A DNA stretch of 64,000 bases from Rhizobium sp. Its GTDB lineage: Bacteria; Pseudomonadota; Alphaproteobacteria; Rhizobiales; Rhizobiaceae. The number at the start of each line of letters is the position of its first letter. Position 1 is the stretch's first letter. A program made the position numbers and the translations under genes. Positions 19,247-27,288 of this stretch are shown in pieces. The DNA is taken from assembly GCA_019739215.1 (NCBI GenBank), contig JAHHDR010000020.1, positions 62,001 through 126,000 of the forward strand, given 5' to 3'. A model generated the notes under the pieces. That model was not told where the DNA came from. It made no database searches and worked only from the letters and a program-made list of their open reading frames with translations.

Positions 19247-19903
19247 TCACAGTTTCGATATGTTGGCAATATCCGCCTTCACGGGCGTCAATCTTCCGAA
19301 CAGAATGATTTCGAGTATGGCGACGCCGCGATCGTCGTCCACGGCCACCGCGCGGCCCTCCAGTCCCTTCATCGCGCCGTCTCTGATCATGCCCAGATCG
19401 CCCTCTCGCACGAGCTTCAGGATCGTGGCGGCAGCATCCTTGTCATCCGCGATATAGGCCTTGAACAGGTCGACCCGGTCATCGGCAACGGCAAGCGGCC
19501 GTCCGGCCACGCTGGCGATGATGCCCGACGCGCCCGTGGTCGCTGTCAATGCCGACCAGGCCTCATACGTCGCCTCGACCTTGGCGAAGACATAGCCCGG
19601 CACGACGAGGTGTGCGATGGCAGGCGCCGCCGACTTCATGCCGCTGCGCCGCTTGGCCTTGGTGAATGTCACCGGCACCCATACCTCGACGCCACCGAAC
19701 ATCAGGCGCTCGGCAACCTTGTTGTCGGCCCCGCTCTCTACCTCGATCACGTACCAGCGCCGAGCCGGCCTGTCCTGTGCCGCTGCTGCCAGCAACGCTT
19801 GCGACCGTCGCGAGATGGCCTCGATGCGCTGCCGATCGATGGGCGCCAGCTGATCGGGGTCAATGGTCAACAATTCCCGGCTCTTCCTAAGCGGCATGTT
19901 CAT
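19247..19903 (-). CDS. Phage-encoded NusG-like transcription elongation factor
   Basis: A 218-residue protein with a NusG N-terminal (NGN) domain: RRWYVIEVESGADNKVAERL, GVEVWVPVTFTKAKRR and VVPGYVFAKVEATYEAWSAL, followed by a KOW-like C-terminus (EGDLGMIRDGAMKGLEGRAV, then AVDDDRGVAILEIILFG). NusG/RfaH proteins bind RNA polymerase at the clamp and suppress pausing. A phage copy just upstream of the late operon could act as an antiterminator for late transcription; that role is inferred. The start at 19903 overlaps the end of the replication gene by 17 bases. Confidence 0.75.
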   Translation of the reverse strand: MNMPLRKSRELLTIDPDQLAPIDRQRIEAISRRSQALLAAAAQDRPARRWYVIEVESGADNKVAERLMFGGVEVWVPVTFTKAKRRSGMKSAAPAIAHLVVPGYVFAKVEATYEAWSALTATTGASGIIASVAGRPLAVADDRVDLFKAYIADDKDAAATILKLVREGDLGMIRDGAMKGLEGRAVAVDDDRGVAILEIILFGRLTPVKADIANISKL

Positions 19904-21125
19904 GTCCGATCCTTCGCTTGAAATCGTCGAAAGCCGCCGCAACGGCCTGATCCAGTTCGCTTTCCGACAGCGCCTCGGCACCCCCCGGCAAGGCGGGAAG
20001 CCAGATCCAGTCCGGCCGATGTTCCGGCAGCCAGGGGATGCCCCGCGCTGCCGCCAGCCGATCCCACGCCCGGTCGACCGCACTGCCGCGCCGAACCTGC
20101 TGGAAATCCGTACCCAAGCGGCCGACAGCCGGATCGACAAAGGCCGGCCGATGCTCGCGGAGCTTTTCCAGCATCCGGCTGGCAGCGGGCCAGCCATGGG
20201 TGATCTGGCGTTCCCGCCGCAAGGCAAGTTCAAGGTCGGGATCGGCCTCGACCCGGCGCTGATCGAAGGGCGACAAGGCCGGCAGCGGTCCCGCCCTGGT
20301 GGTCACGATCCTGAGAAAGGCAGCGACCCAGGCCTTGCCGAATGGCGCCGCCGGCTTCGGTCCGACGTCCGAACCGACCTTTGGCGCGAGCTTTTCCCAG
20401 CGCTTCTCGGCGAGGTAGACGCCGAACGTGCAGAACTTCGATCGCCCCGACGTCCTGACCGAGGCGACGTAATCGGCCTGCCGTTCGATCGCCTGGCTTC
20501 GCTCTTCGGTTGCAAGCCCATCCCAGGCCTTGCGGGCCGCAGGTTCGGAATCGCTGACGAAGGTTGGCCACAGCGCAAAGGTGCGCTTAAAGGCCCGCTC
20601 GCCGGTCTTGCCACTTTCTTCCCTAGCCTCGTCCTCGCTCGCGCTCTCTCTCTCCAAGGATGGTTCTATGATGGTTATTGACGGTTTGGGTGACACCGTG
20701 TCACCCATTTTGTCGTCAATGTCACCCTTAGCGCCGTCAGTGTCACCCATGGTTTCGGCTAAGGGTGACACCGTGTCACCCTTATTTTCGGGCTTGACGG
20801 CGCGGGACTCAGCCCTGCTATCAGCAGGCGCGACGGCAAGCGGCAGCGCCCTGACAACCGCCAGGTCGAAGTCATATCGGCGTGTGTCGCGCGGTCCGTT
20901 GCCGCCTTCAGATACAACCTTGAGAATACCTTCGCGCACGAAATCCGACAGAACGCGCTGCACGGTGCGGCAGGAAAGATCGCATTTCGCGGCAATTTTC
21001 TCGACGGAAGGCCAGATGCCGCGGCCCTCGTCATCGGCATGATCGGCGAGTTTGACGGCGACCATCTTCCGTGACGAACCGTTGAAATTGCGGCTCCAAA
21101 CGACGTTGGAGCATTCGATGCTCAT
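19887..21125 (-). CDS. Phage helix-turn-helix replication protein
   Basis: A 412-residue protein. Residues about 8-75 form a winged helix: RNFNGSSRKMVAVKLADHAD, GIWPSVEKIAAKCDLSCRTV and QRVLSDFVREGILKVV, as in the HTH_36 phage replication initiators. A charged, low-complexity linker with repeated G-D-T-V-S-P and G-D-T-D or G-D-I-D units follows; its DNA carries the iteron-like repeats at 20688-20781. A helical C-terminus follows. Initiators that hold their origin inside their own gene (lambda O) use this design. The next gene starts inside its 3' end. Confidence 0.7.
   Translation of the reverse strand: MSIECSNVVWSRNFNGSSRKMVAVKLADHADDEGRGIWPSVEKIAAKCDLSCRTVQRVLSDFVREGILKVVSEGGNGPRDTRRYDFDLAVVRALPLAVAPADSRAESRAVKPENKGDTVSPLAETMGDTDGAKGDIDDKMGDTVSPKPSITIIEPSLERESASEDEAREESGKTGERAFKRTFALWPTFVSDSEPAARKAWDGLATEERSQAIERQADYVASVRTSGRSKFCTFGVYLAEKRWEKLAPKVGSDVGPKPAAPFGKAWVAAFLRIVTTRAGPLPALSPFDQRRVEADPDLELALRRERQITHGWPAASRMLEKLREHRPAFVDPAVGRLGTDFQQVRRGSAVDRAWDRLAAARGIPWLPEHRPDWIWLPALPGGAEALSESELDQAVAAAFDDFKRRIGHEHAA
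20688..20781. repeat. Iteron-like repeats inside the replication gene: candidate phage origin
   Basis: Two identical 19-bp inverted repeats, GGGTGACACCGTGTCACCC, lie at 20688-20706 and 20763-20781. Two half-sites TGTCACCC lie between them at 20720-20727 and 20741-20748. The TGTCACCC octamers at 20699, 20720 and 20741 are spaced exactly 21 bp, two helical turns. The spacing is also seven codons, so codon repetition contributes, but the perfect palindromes go beyond what the protein requires. Position inside a replication gene supports an origin with initiator-binding iterons. Confidence 0.6.
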
Positions 21126-21140
21126 GTCATGCTCCTCCGC

Positions 21141-21638
21141 TCAGCGTGAACCTTCGTTGCGATAGCGACGCACGGTTCCGGCCGGCAGAGACGAAAACAA
21201 GGCACCAATTTCGGCATCAGACAGGCGCGGGCAGGCGACGGCGACAGCCCTCACGGCTTCGGCCTGGACGGCGGTATGCCGCTCGTCCTGGCCGTTGCTG
21301 CGTCTCGTCACGGCGGCGATGGCGAAGCCGTATTTGTCGGCAACGCCCCGGATGACACCGAGCGCGGTCCTGCCGCGCTTGGCCGGCACCGCCTCGAGTG
21401 CCGCGAAGTCCGGCAGCATGGCGAGGATCGCTTCGGCCTCCAGGCGGGCACTGGCCATGATCGTATCGGCTTCCCGCTTGGCCGTATCGATCCGCGCCGC
21501 CGCATCCCGTTCGGCATCGATGATGAGACCCGCCAACCGCCGGGCCTCGGTCTTGCCGAGCACGCGGGCGACGAAGCTGGAGTCGAGCCCGTTGCGGTTG
21601 AGTGGTGAATTGACGGGAAGGTGTGCGGTCATCGGCAT
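21141..21638 (-). CDS. Phage protein with DnaA-domain-IV-like C-terminus
   Basis: A 165-residue protein starting MPMTAHLPVNSPLNRNGLDS. A central alanine-rich coiled coil (LIIDAERDAAARIDTAKREA) leads to a C-terminal helix-turn-helix: GVIRGVADKYGFAIAAVTRR, then RAVAVACPRLSDAEIGALFS and SLPAGTVRRYRNEGSR. This resembles DnaA domain IV (a V..HF.V....L....R motif, then a second helix pair), which binds DnaA boxes. It lies immediately upstream of the replication gene, so a role in origin or operator binding is plausible. Confidence 0.5.
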   Translation of the reverse strand: MPMTAHLPVNSPLNRNGLDSSFVARVLGKTEARRLAGLIIDAERDAAARIDTAKREADTIMASARLEAEAILAMLPDFAALEAVPAKRGRTALGVIRGVADKYGFAIAAVTRRSNGQDERHTAVQAEAVRAVAVACPRLSDAEIGALFSSLPAGTVRRYRNEGSR

Positions 21639-21904
21639 CGTTCCAGGTACATTGCCGCCGCCGACAGGTTGTGAAGGACCGCGATCGGCAAGCGGCCATC
21701 CGGCCGCCGCACGGCGTGGACGGCCGCGAGCCGCGCCCAATAGTAGGGAAGGGCGGCACCGAATTTCGCATTCAGCATGACCGCGTGTATCGCGTCTCCG
21801 CTGTCCAGATAGACGCTGTCAGGGCAGCGCCGGAGCCATTCCGCGCGCGCTTCGTCCGTCTCGCATGCCCGCAAATCCTCGATCAGCGGCTGTTGCCCGG
21901 TCAT
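21629..21904 (-). CDS. Small phage protein, 91 aa
   Basis: Starts MTGQQPLIEDLRACETDEAR and includes EWLRRCPDSVYLDSGDAIHA and AALPYYWARLAAVHAVRRPD. Mostly helical and soluble. Its end overlaps the next start by 10 bases and its start overlaps the upstream gene stop by 4 bases, so it belongs to the same polycistronic early operon. No family recognised. Confidence 0.5.
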   Translation of the reverse strand: MTGQQPLIEDLRACETDEARAEWLRRCPDSVYLDSGDAIHAVMLNAKFGAALPYYWARLAAVHAVRRPDGRLPIAVLHNLSAAAMYLERCR

Positions 21905-22533
21905 TCCCCATACCCCCGCTCATAGGCCGAAAAGCGCGCCCGCAGGTCGAGCCATGCCGCCCGCGCCGCATCCTTGGCATTGATCTGTTTCTTGCTCTCG
22001 ATGCCGAGCAACGCTTTCAACGCCGCGTCGGCCGTGTCCTTGTCATCGACAACCTTGCCATCGCGCTGTTCGCTGAGGAAGCGCTGGAACACCGGATTGA
22101 CCAGGAGCAAGGATGCCTGTGCGGCATAGTCTTTCGTCTTTTCGGGCGCCGCATGGCCTTTCGGCCTGTCGGCCTTGCCGGGCGCGGGCGGCACGGGTTG
22201 CGAGGCCATTGCCTCACGCTCGGCAAGCGTGGCCTGGAGCTCCGCAATGGTTGCTTGCTGCTCGCGAAACCGACGCGCAGCCCGCGCGATGATCGGAAGC
22301 AGGAAGGTCAGGTGATCGATCGCGGCCGAAATCAGCACGATGTCGTCGTCGTTGGCAAACTCGGTGAATTCACAAACCACGCCCTGGCTGCCGTCGAAGC
22401 GGTTGCCATAGACCCGGACCCCGAGGCGATCGGTTTCGAGCCGCCACGTGTCGGCCGCCGCGCGATCGGCAAGTGCATTGAGACGGTGCAGGCGGGAGGA
22501 TTCGGCGGCGCGGGACGGGGCGTGGGTGTTCAT
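21901..22533 (-). CDS. Early-operon phage protein, 210 aa, coiled coil
   Basis: Starts MNTHAPSRAAESSRLHRLNA. It contains a beta segment (RLGVRVYGNRFDGSQGVVCE, FTEFANDDDIVLISAAIDHL) and then a long coiled coil (ARRFREQQATIAELQATLAE). The C-terminal helical part reads ASLLLVNPVFQRFLSEQRDG, then VDDKDTADAALKALLGI. No catalytic motif. It overlaps the downstream gene by 4 bases. The upstream side faces a divergently oriented gene at 22617. Confidence 0.5.
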   Translation of the reverse strand: MNTHAPSRAAESSRLHRLNALADRAAADTWRLETDRLGVRVYGNRFDGSQGVVCEFTEFANDDDIVLISAAIDHLTFLLPIIARAARRFREQQATIAELQATLAEREAMASQPVPPAPGKADRPKGHAAPEKTKDYAAQASLLLVNPVFQRFLSEQRDGKVVDDKDTADAALKALLGIESKKQINAKDAARAAWLDLRARFSAYERGYGE

Positions 22534-22616
22534 GATGCACCCTGCTTGTCGCTGGCTCCCGGTTGAAACCTACAATGTTCATTGTATGGTTGAAAATCAC
22601 AGGTGGGGGCGCGCTG

Positions 22617-23777
22617 ATGAAAATTGCCGACGAAGATCTTGCAAAAGTGGCCGCTATCTTCGTTTCGCCAAATGAAGCAGACCAAAAAATACAGCCGACT
22701 CTCGTGAACGATCTCAGGCAAGCTTTGGATCGGCCCCAAGTTCCAGGCGCCGTAAAAATTGTGGTCGCTGGTCTGCTTGATGAGTTGACGGAGACGGCCG
22801 ACCGATTTGGGAATCACGGTTTCTATCTTTCGGCGTCCGGAATTGAGGCATTTCAGGCTTACATGGAGCGCGATACCGAGCCGGCACTGCATGCCCAGTT
22901 GGTGACTTTGGTAGCGGCTGCTGTCTTTGTCGAAGCGCGAGACGAACACCTCACGCTCGCCAACGCGTTGAGGGAAACCGCACTTAATCCCTTTTACTTC
23001 TCCTACCTCGCCTCGGAATATTCCAGTTGGAAGACGTGGCATTCGGGGCGTCCCGCCGAACTCCGTGGTAGATTGGATGCCTTCCAAAACAAAGTTGCTG
23101 AGAGTGTCCGAAAGCAGGTTGAGCTGGAAAAGTCGTTTGGAGAAATGGAGACTGCCAAAGACGATCTCGCAAACCGTATCACGTCTTTTGACCAGGAAGT
23201 GGCGACGACTAAGTCCAATTTGGAAACCTTCCGCGCTACGGTACAACTGGAAGAGCGATTGCGACTGTCCACAGACCATTGGGAGGGGCGGGCACGATGG
23301 AGCGCGATTGCATTCAGTTGCTCGCTGGTGATGCTTTTGGCAATCTTCCTGGGAGCGCCGTCGCTTGCCTTTATCTTCCAAGCAGACGTGCAGGCCTTTT
23401 TCGCCGATTTCGCCACGGCGGCCTACCGCGAGCTTTGTCCCACTCTCGCTCCGGGAGAGAAATGCGAGCCACATGCGGGCCAACTTGCGATCGTTTCGCT
23501 GAACCGCTTGGTGGCGATCGCCTTGCCGCTCTTGCTGTTCTTCTGGCTTATCAAGCTTCTGGTACGATACAATCTTCACGCATTGGTCATGGGCAATGAC
23601 GCGCGACAGCGCAGCACAATGATCAAGACTTTCCTCTATCTTGCCGACAAGGATGTGGTGAAGAAGGAAGACAAGACCGAACTGCTGTCTGCCATTTTCC
23701 GTCCGCCGCCAGGAACGACTGGCGACAGCATCGAGATTCCCGACGTCATCGAAGTGGTAAAAAAGATAAAGGGTTAG
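22617..23777 (+). CDS. DUF6161-like coiled-coil membrane protein (prophage moron)
   Basis: A 386-residue protein with start ATG at 22617, preceded by AGGTGGGGG about 8 bases upstream. A helical N-terminus leads into a coiled coil near residues 165-215 (SVRKQVELEKSFGEMETAKD). Two hydrophobic segments follow: FSCSLVMLLAIFLGAPSLAF and VAIALPLLLFFWLIKLLV. The end reads NDARQRSTMIKTFLYLADKD, matching the DUF6161 C-terminal pattern. It is the only rightward gene in the leftward early region and ends 5 bases from a convergent gene. This is the usual picture of a moron expressed from the lysogen; a role in exclusion or host fitness is only inference. Confidence 0.6.
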   Translation: MKIADEDLAKVAAIFVSPNEADQKIQPTLVNDLRQALDRPQVPGAVKIVVAGLLDELTETADRFGNHGFYLSASGIEAFQAYMERDTEPALHAQLVTLVAAAVFVEARDEHLTLANALRETALNPFYFSYLASEYSSWKTWHSGRPAELRGRLDAFQNKVAESVRKQVELEKSFGEMETAKDDLANRITSFDQEVATTKSNLETFRATVQLEERLRLSTDHWEGRARWSAIAFSCSLVMLLAIFLGAPSLAFIFQADVQAFFADFATAAYRELCPTLAPGEKCEPHAGQLAIVSLNRLVAIALPLLLFFWLIKLLVRYNLHALVMGNDARQRSTMIKTFLYLADKDVVKKEDKTELLSAIFRPPPGTTGDSIEIPDVIEVVKKIKG

Positions 23778-23782
23778 AACGA

Positions 23783-25831
23783 TCACGTCGCACCGCCTTC
23801 TGATGATCGGCGTTGAGCGGCATCGCCGTCCAAATGGGCCTTGATCATCAGGTCAAGCTCGGCGAGCCGATCGGACCCATCAAACGACAGCTCAATCTTG
23901 CCGGCGATGAAGACGAGGCCGCGTGCAACGAAGGCGTCGAACATGTCGCCGCCGACCACCAGGCCGGCCTCGATCGCGCCGAGCATCTTGTATTCAATCA
24001 GTTCGTCTTCGGTCGGCGAGGGGATCGCGGGCGCGGCCTTGCTCTCGATCCATTCTTCCAGATCGATCGTGGCGGGTTCGGGGGAAGGCGGCGCATCCTC
24101 AAATCGTGCGATTAATCCCCACGCATCCCCTTGCTTGTCCAGCCACTTCAGGCCGGCCCGCGCGGCCGCCTTGTGAGACTTGGCGCAGACGCTGCTTGTG
24201 TCGTCGATAATACGTTGGAAGCTCCCGCGCAGATGGCCCATCGCACCATTGAGCGCGTCGGCGAAGGTCGCGAAGTCGCCATAGCCCGAACCGCTGTGGC
24301 CGGTATAGCCGAGCCAAAGATTGATGCCGTATGTGAAGCGGCCATCATCCGAAACACGGATTGAGAAGGTCGCATGGTTCTTTCGAAGTCCACAGACCGA
24401 AAATTCAACCGGCGCCATGACGCTTGGTGCGGGCGGGAGTGACGGCGCCGGTGCAATCTCGGCAGCCTTTATCGTTTGCGACGGCTTCTTGGGCGGCTTG
24501 CCGTCAATCACGGCATCGAACAGCGTGGCGGCCGTGTCGTGATCGAGTGCCAATTTTCGGCTTAGGCCACCGATGTTGGGTTGCCTGCCGGCAAGCCGCT
24601 CGCTGGACATAAATTCGGCCGCTTGATCATAGAGGTTGCGATTGATAATTGTCCCGCCCTCGCGCGGCGTCGCGCTCGGGCCGCCTTCGTCGACGACTTC
24701 GGCGCCCCACGCATCCCAGCCCGGTCGGGGCGTACCGCGCCGGTTAAGCTCGATCTTCGGCAGGTTCGGAAAATAGTCCTCGACCATTTCGAGAAACACT
24801 TCCGGCTTTTCCGAGTGCTCGCCAACGCGTGCTGATATGACCGATCGCCATTGCTCACCCATGGCCGGCGCGACGACATTGCCGCGCGTGCCGATCAGCA
24901 GCAATTCATGCTCGCCCGAGAACCAATAGCCGGGTCCGCGCGCCGCGCCGGACCGTTCCTTGGCCCAGATCATGTGAGTCTTGTATTCGAAGCCCCACGC
25001 GACCATGACGCGCAGCGCGTCGAGCAGCATCGGCGCCGTCGCCCAAAGGAAGAGCACGCAATCCTTGGCCGCGATCGACGGCACGGCGCGTGCGCAGATA
25101 TCCTCCGTCTCGCTGGTCGGATAGTGATTGTCCGCCGCGCGGTCCATGCCGGTCTCGCTGCTGAACGGCTTGAACTTCCATTCCGGGTCCGCCCATATGA
25201 CGCCGTATTGCTTGTCCGGCAGGGCTCTTATCCTGCCTGCGAGGGTGATTTCCCGTTTCTTCCGGCGTTCCTTTTTCGCCGCCGTCGCATCGGCCCGAAG
25301 CGTGGTGACGACGGGTGCAATAGCCTTGCGCACCTTGGCCTTGGTCGGTTCCTCTCCGTTCTGCAACATGTCGTCGAGCACGCTACGCAGCAGGTCCGGT
25401 TGCGCCTCGATCGCGTCCCGGATCTGCCGCGCCTCATGGATCTGCGGCCGGGTCAGGCCGAGATCGGCCGTGGTGGCAACGTTATCCTCGTCAACCTTGC
25501 CATGCTGGTTGCCGCGCTTGCCGCCATGGCCGGCGATCTCGCCGCGTGCTTGGGCCGAGTCGAATTCGTCCGCCAGCTTGCGTTTGGCCATGAACTCGAT
25601 TTCGGCGGCATCGGCCTGTGAGCGATAGATGCTGGCCATGATCTCGTCATGCGCGCCTTTTGCCTTTTCAAACCGGGCGGCTGCCTTGGCGGCATCATAG
25701 GCAAGCGTCGCCTGGTCGCGGGCATCGAGCACTTCGGCCGCGCTGGCGGCATTGGCTAGCGACGTCGCGGCGCGCTCGATCAGCGGTCGAAGAGCGCCGG
25801 TTTCGGTGGTGGCGACGGTGAGGACGGTCAT
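23783..25831 (-). CDS. Phage MT-A70-family adenine methyltransferase with long extensions
   Basis: A 682-residue protein. The N-terminal 170 residues are helical and ParB/DUF3102-like (KAKGAHDEIMASIYRSQADA; GKRGNQHGKVDEDNVATTAD). Residues about 200-370 are the MT-A70 domain: YGVIWADPEWKFKPF with DPEW in place of the usual DPPW, YPTSETEDICA, FLWATAPMLLDALRVM, GYWFSGEHELLLIGTRG and KPEVFLEMVEDYFP. The C-terminal part is unusual for the family and contains FTYGINLWLGYTGHSGSGYG. It should methylate N6 of adenine in phage DNA, protecting it or regulating promoters. Coupled by ATGA-type overlap to the GapR-like gene. Confidence 0.8.
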   Translation of the reverse strand: MTVLTVATTETGALRPLIERAATSLANAASAAEVLDARDQATLAYDAAKAAARFEKAKGAHDEIMASIYRSQADAAEIEFMAKRKLADEFDSAQARGEIAGHGGKRGNQHGKVDEDNVATTADLGLTRPQIHEARQIRDAIEAQPDLLRSVLDDMLQNGEEPTKAKVRKAIAPVVTTLRADATAAKKERRKKREITLAGRIRALPDKQYGVIWADPEWKFKPFSSETGMDRAADNHYPTSETEDICARAVPSIAAKDCVLFLWATAPMLLDALRVMVAWGFEYKTHMIWAKERSGAARGPGYWFSGEHELLLIGTRGNVVAPAMGEQWRSVISARVGEHSEKPEVFLEMVEDYFPNLPKIELNRRGTPRPGWDAWGAEVVDEGGPSATPREGGTIINRNLYDQAAEFMSSERLAGRQPNIGGLSRKLALDHDTAATLFDAVIDGKPPKKPSQTIKAAEIAPAPSLPPAPSVMAPVEFSVCGLRKNHATFSIRVSDDGRFTYGINLWLGYTGHSGSGYGDFATFADALNGAMGHLRGSFQRIIDDTSSVCAKSHKAAARAGLKWLDKQGDAWGLIARFEDAPPSPEPATIDLEEWIESKAAPAIPSPTEDELIEYKMLGAIEAGLVVGGDMFDAFVARGLVFIAGKIELSFDGSDRLAELDLMIKAHLDGDAAQRRSSEGGAT

Positions 25832-26514
25832 TCATCGTCCTCCGGTGTCGAGCCGCCACCCCAACTCGCGTCTCGCCAACCGCGGTCGAAAGCGTCGCGC
25901 CGGGAGTCATCCCTTGGAAAAGGGTTCTGTGTTATGGGTGCTGTCGCCTTGCCAGCCTGGAAGCCGAGTGCATGCGCGCCATCTTCGTCCACATCAGGCA
26001 ATTCGTGGAGGCGAGAGACGGTGGCGGATCGCTTAGGCTGCGGCGGCGGAGGCTTCGGTTTCTCTAGATAATCCTCAGCTTGTGCGGCCCCATCATCGTC
26101 CCGCCACAGACGGACGCGACCACCACCGGGTGAAGCGACGATGATTTCGCCCGTCGCTGGCACCAAGAGTTTTAGCGCTTCAATCACCTCTTCGCGCGAA
26201 GTCAGGTCCACATTCATGAGGCCGACCGCGCGAAACAGTGGAGTCTCGTGGCTCATGCCGATCGCATGCATGTAGACGTCAAACGATGCCTGCGCCTCTT
26301 CGTATTTGGCGGCGTCAACAGATCGGCGCTTGACTACGTGGCGGATCGTTTTGGGGTCATAGCCGGCGGCTTTCGCTTCGGCTAACACCGCTGATTCTTG
26401 TTCGCTGAGTGACTTCTTTTCCTCGCGGATGCGCTCCACGCGCTCAATGATATCGAGCAGCGCCCGGCCGGACACCGTGTTCCGGCCGATCGTCTGTCTA
26501 CCTTTCTTCGCCAT
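25828..26514 (-). CDS. DUF2312/GapR-like DNA-binding protein with RMF-like C-terminus
   Basis: A 228-residue protein starting MAKKGRQTIGRNTVSGRALL. Residues about 18-65 carry the GapR/DUF2312 core (LLDIIERVERIREEKKSLSE, then AGYDPKTIRHVVKRR), which in Caulobacter GapR binds overtwisted DNA. A central region mentions VASPGGGRVRLWRDDD. The C-terminus has an RMF/CrpP-like pattern, GFQAGKA then NPFPRDDSRRDAFDRGWRDA, common in alphaproteobacterial phage proteins. The ATG at 26514 is chosen over an upstream Met because KGRQTIG is the family start. Fusion of the two motifs in one phage protein is unusual. Confidence 0.65.
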   Translation of the reverse strand: MAKKGRQTIGRNTVSGRALLDIIERVERIREEKKSLSEQESAVLAEAKAAGYDPKTIRHVVKRRSVDAAKYEEAQASFDVYMHAIGMSHETPLFRAVGLMNVDLTSREEVIEALKLLVPATGEIIVASPGGGRVRLWRDDDGAAQAEDYLEKPKPPPPQPKRSATVSRLHELPDVDEDGAHALGFQAGKATAPITQNPFPRDDSRRDAFDRGWRDASWGGGSTPEDDE

Positions 26515-26545
26515 GGTTTTCCCCTGACAAGCGAAATGATGTCTG

Positions 26546-27013
26546 CTAGGCGCCTTCCACCTTGGCCTCGACAACCGCGATGGCCTGCCGGAGGTCGGCG
26601 AGTTCCTTGAGGATGCGGCGCTTTTCTGTTGTCGTGATCAGCCCGTCTTCCAGGCTTTCGAACACCGCCGCCTGAGCTTCGAAGGCTTCGCGCTGGAGCC
26701 GGCCGTAGTCGGCGAGGCCGAGTGCGGCGACGCCGGCGGAACCGTTGTCCCGGGTCAGCCGCCAGCCTTGTGCCGCTGCCAGCGCGCGCGCCACGATCGG
26801 CTCGCCGGCGGCGAGATCGAGATCGAGCGCGACGTCGAGCCGCATGAAGCGCTTGTCTTCATGCAGGGCGCCGTAAAGGCAGAGTGTCGAGTCGTCGACG
26901 TCGGTCAGCCCGGCAGCGAGCTTGCCGCCGCCGCACATGTTGGTGACGATCTGCGAGGCGATTTTCAGCGCCTTGCGCATCTTCTCCGTGGAGTTCCGGC
27001 CGGAGTTGCTCAT
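26546..27013 (-). CDS. Phage regulatory protein, CII (CP76)-like
   Basis: A 155-residue protein starting MSNSGRNSTEKMRKALKIAS, followed by VTNMCGGGKLAAGLTDVDDS, LDVALDLDLAAGEPIVARAL and a C-terminal helix pair (REAFEAQAAVFESLEDGLIT, then EKRRILKELADLRQAIAVVE). The layout of an N-terminal DNA-binding region, the DLDLAAG-P motif and the final coiled coil agrees with the phage CII/CP76 family (PF06892). Position as the third gene of the leftward operon starting with the Cro-like gene agrees. The start overlaps the upstream stop by 4 bases. Confidence 0.5.
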   Translation of the reverse strand: MSNSGRNSTEKMRKALKIASQIVTNMCGGGKLAAGLTDVDDSTLCLYGALHEDKRFMRLDVALDLDLAAGEPIVARALAAAQGWRLTRDNGSAGVAALGLADYGRLQREAFEAQAAVFESLEDGLITTTEKRRILKELADLRQAIAVVEAKVEGA

Positions 27014-27288
27014 CGCCGCGCCCCGCTCGGAAACCGGCTTTCGCCCGTGCGCGAAAATTCCGGAACCGCGTGCAAATCGTCGCCCGCATAATTTGCGTGA
27101 CAGGCCTCGTAGATCGATTCAGGGTGATTCTCGTCGTTCGCGGAAACCTTCAATCCGGACAAGTGTGGAACAGCCCCGGCCAGTTCGGGGACAGAACTGG
27201 CCGGGGCAGGGGTCGCACCACACCGGGAGGAGGGTGACGGCGGTGCGACAATGTTGAATGTGGCATGGAAGTCTGGTGTTGAAGTCAT
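27010..27288 (-). CDS. Early-operon phage protein, 92 aa
   Basis: Starts MTSTPDFHATFNIVAPPSPS and ends ARR at 27010. The proline/serine-rich first half and ESIYEACHANYAGDDLHAVP in the second half match no family I know. It is bracketed by 4-base ATGA overlaps with the Cro-like gene (upstream) and the CII-like gene (downstream), so it is translationally coupled. The DNA of its middle carries a 13-bp perfect stem-loop (27173-27207). Confidence 0.55.
   Translation of the reverse strand: MTSTPDFHATFNIVAPPSPSSRCGATPAPASSVPELAGAVPHLSGLKVSANDENHPESIYEACHANYAGDDLHAVPEFSRTGESRFPSGARR
27173..27207. repeat. Strong stem-loop inside an early gene
   Basis: Left arm GCCCCGGCCAGTT (27173-27185) and right arm AACTGGCCGGGGC (27195-27207) pair perfectly over 13 bp with a 9-base loop. 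It lies in the middle of the 92-residue early gene. No run of T follows on either strand, so it is not a standard terminator. An attenuator, an RNA-processing site or a protein-binding site are possible. Confidence 0.6.

Noticed and set aside
22530..23786. Minus-strand frame of 418 codons covering the DUF6161 gene
   Set aside because: The plus-strand reading has a ribosome site, coiled coil, membrane segments and a family pattern; the minus frame has none and would break the convergent gene spacing.
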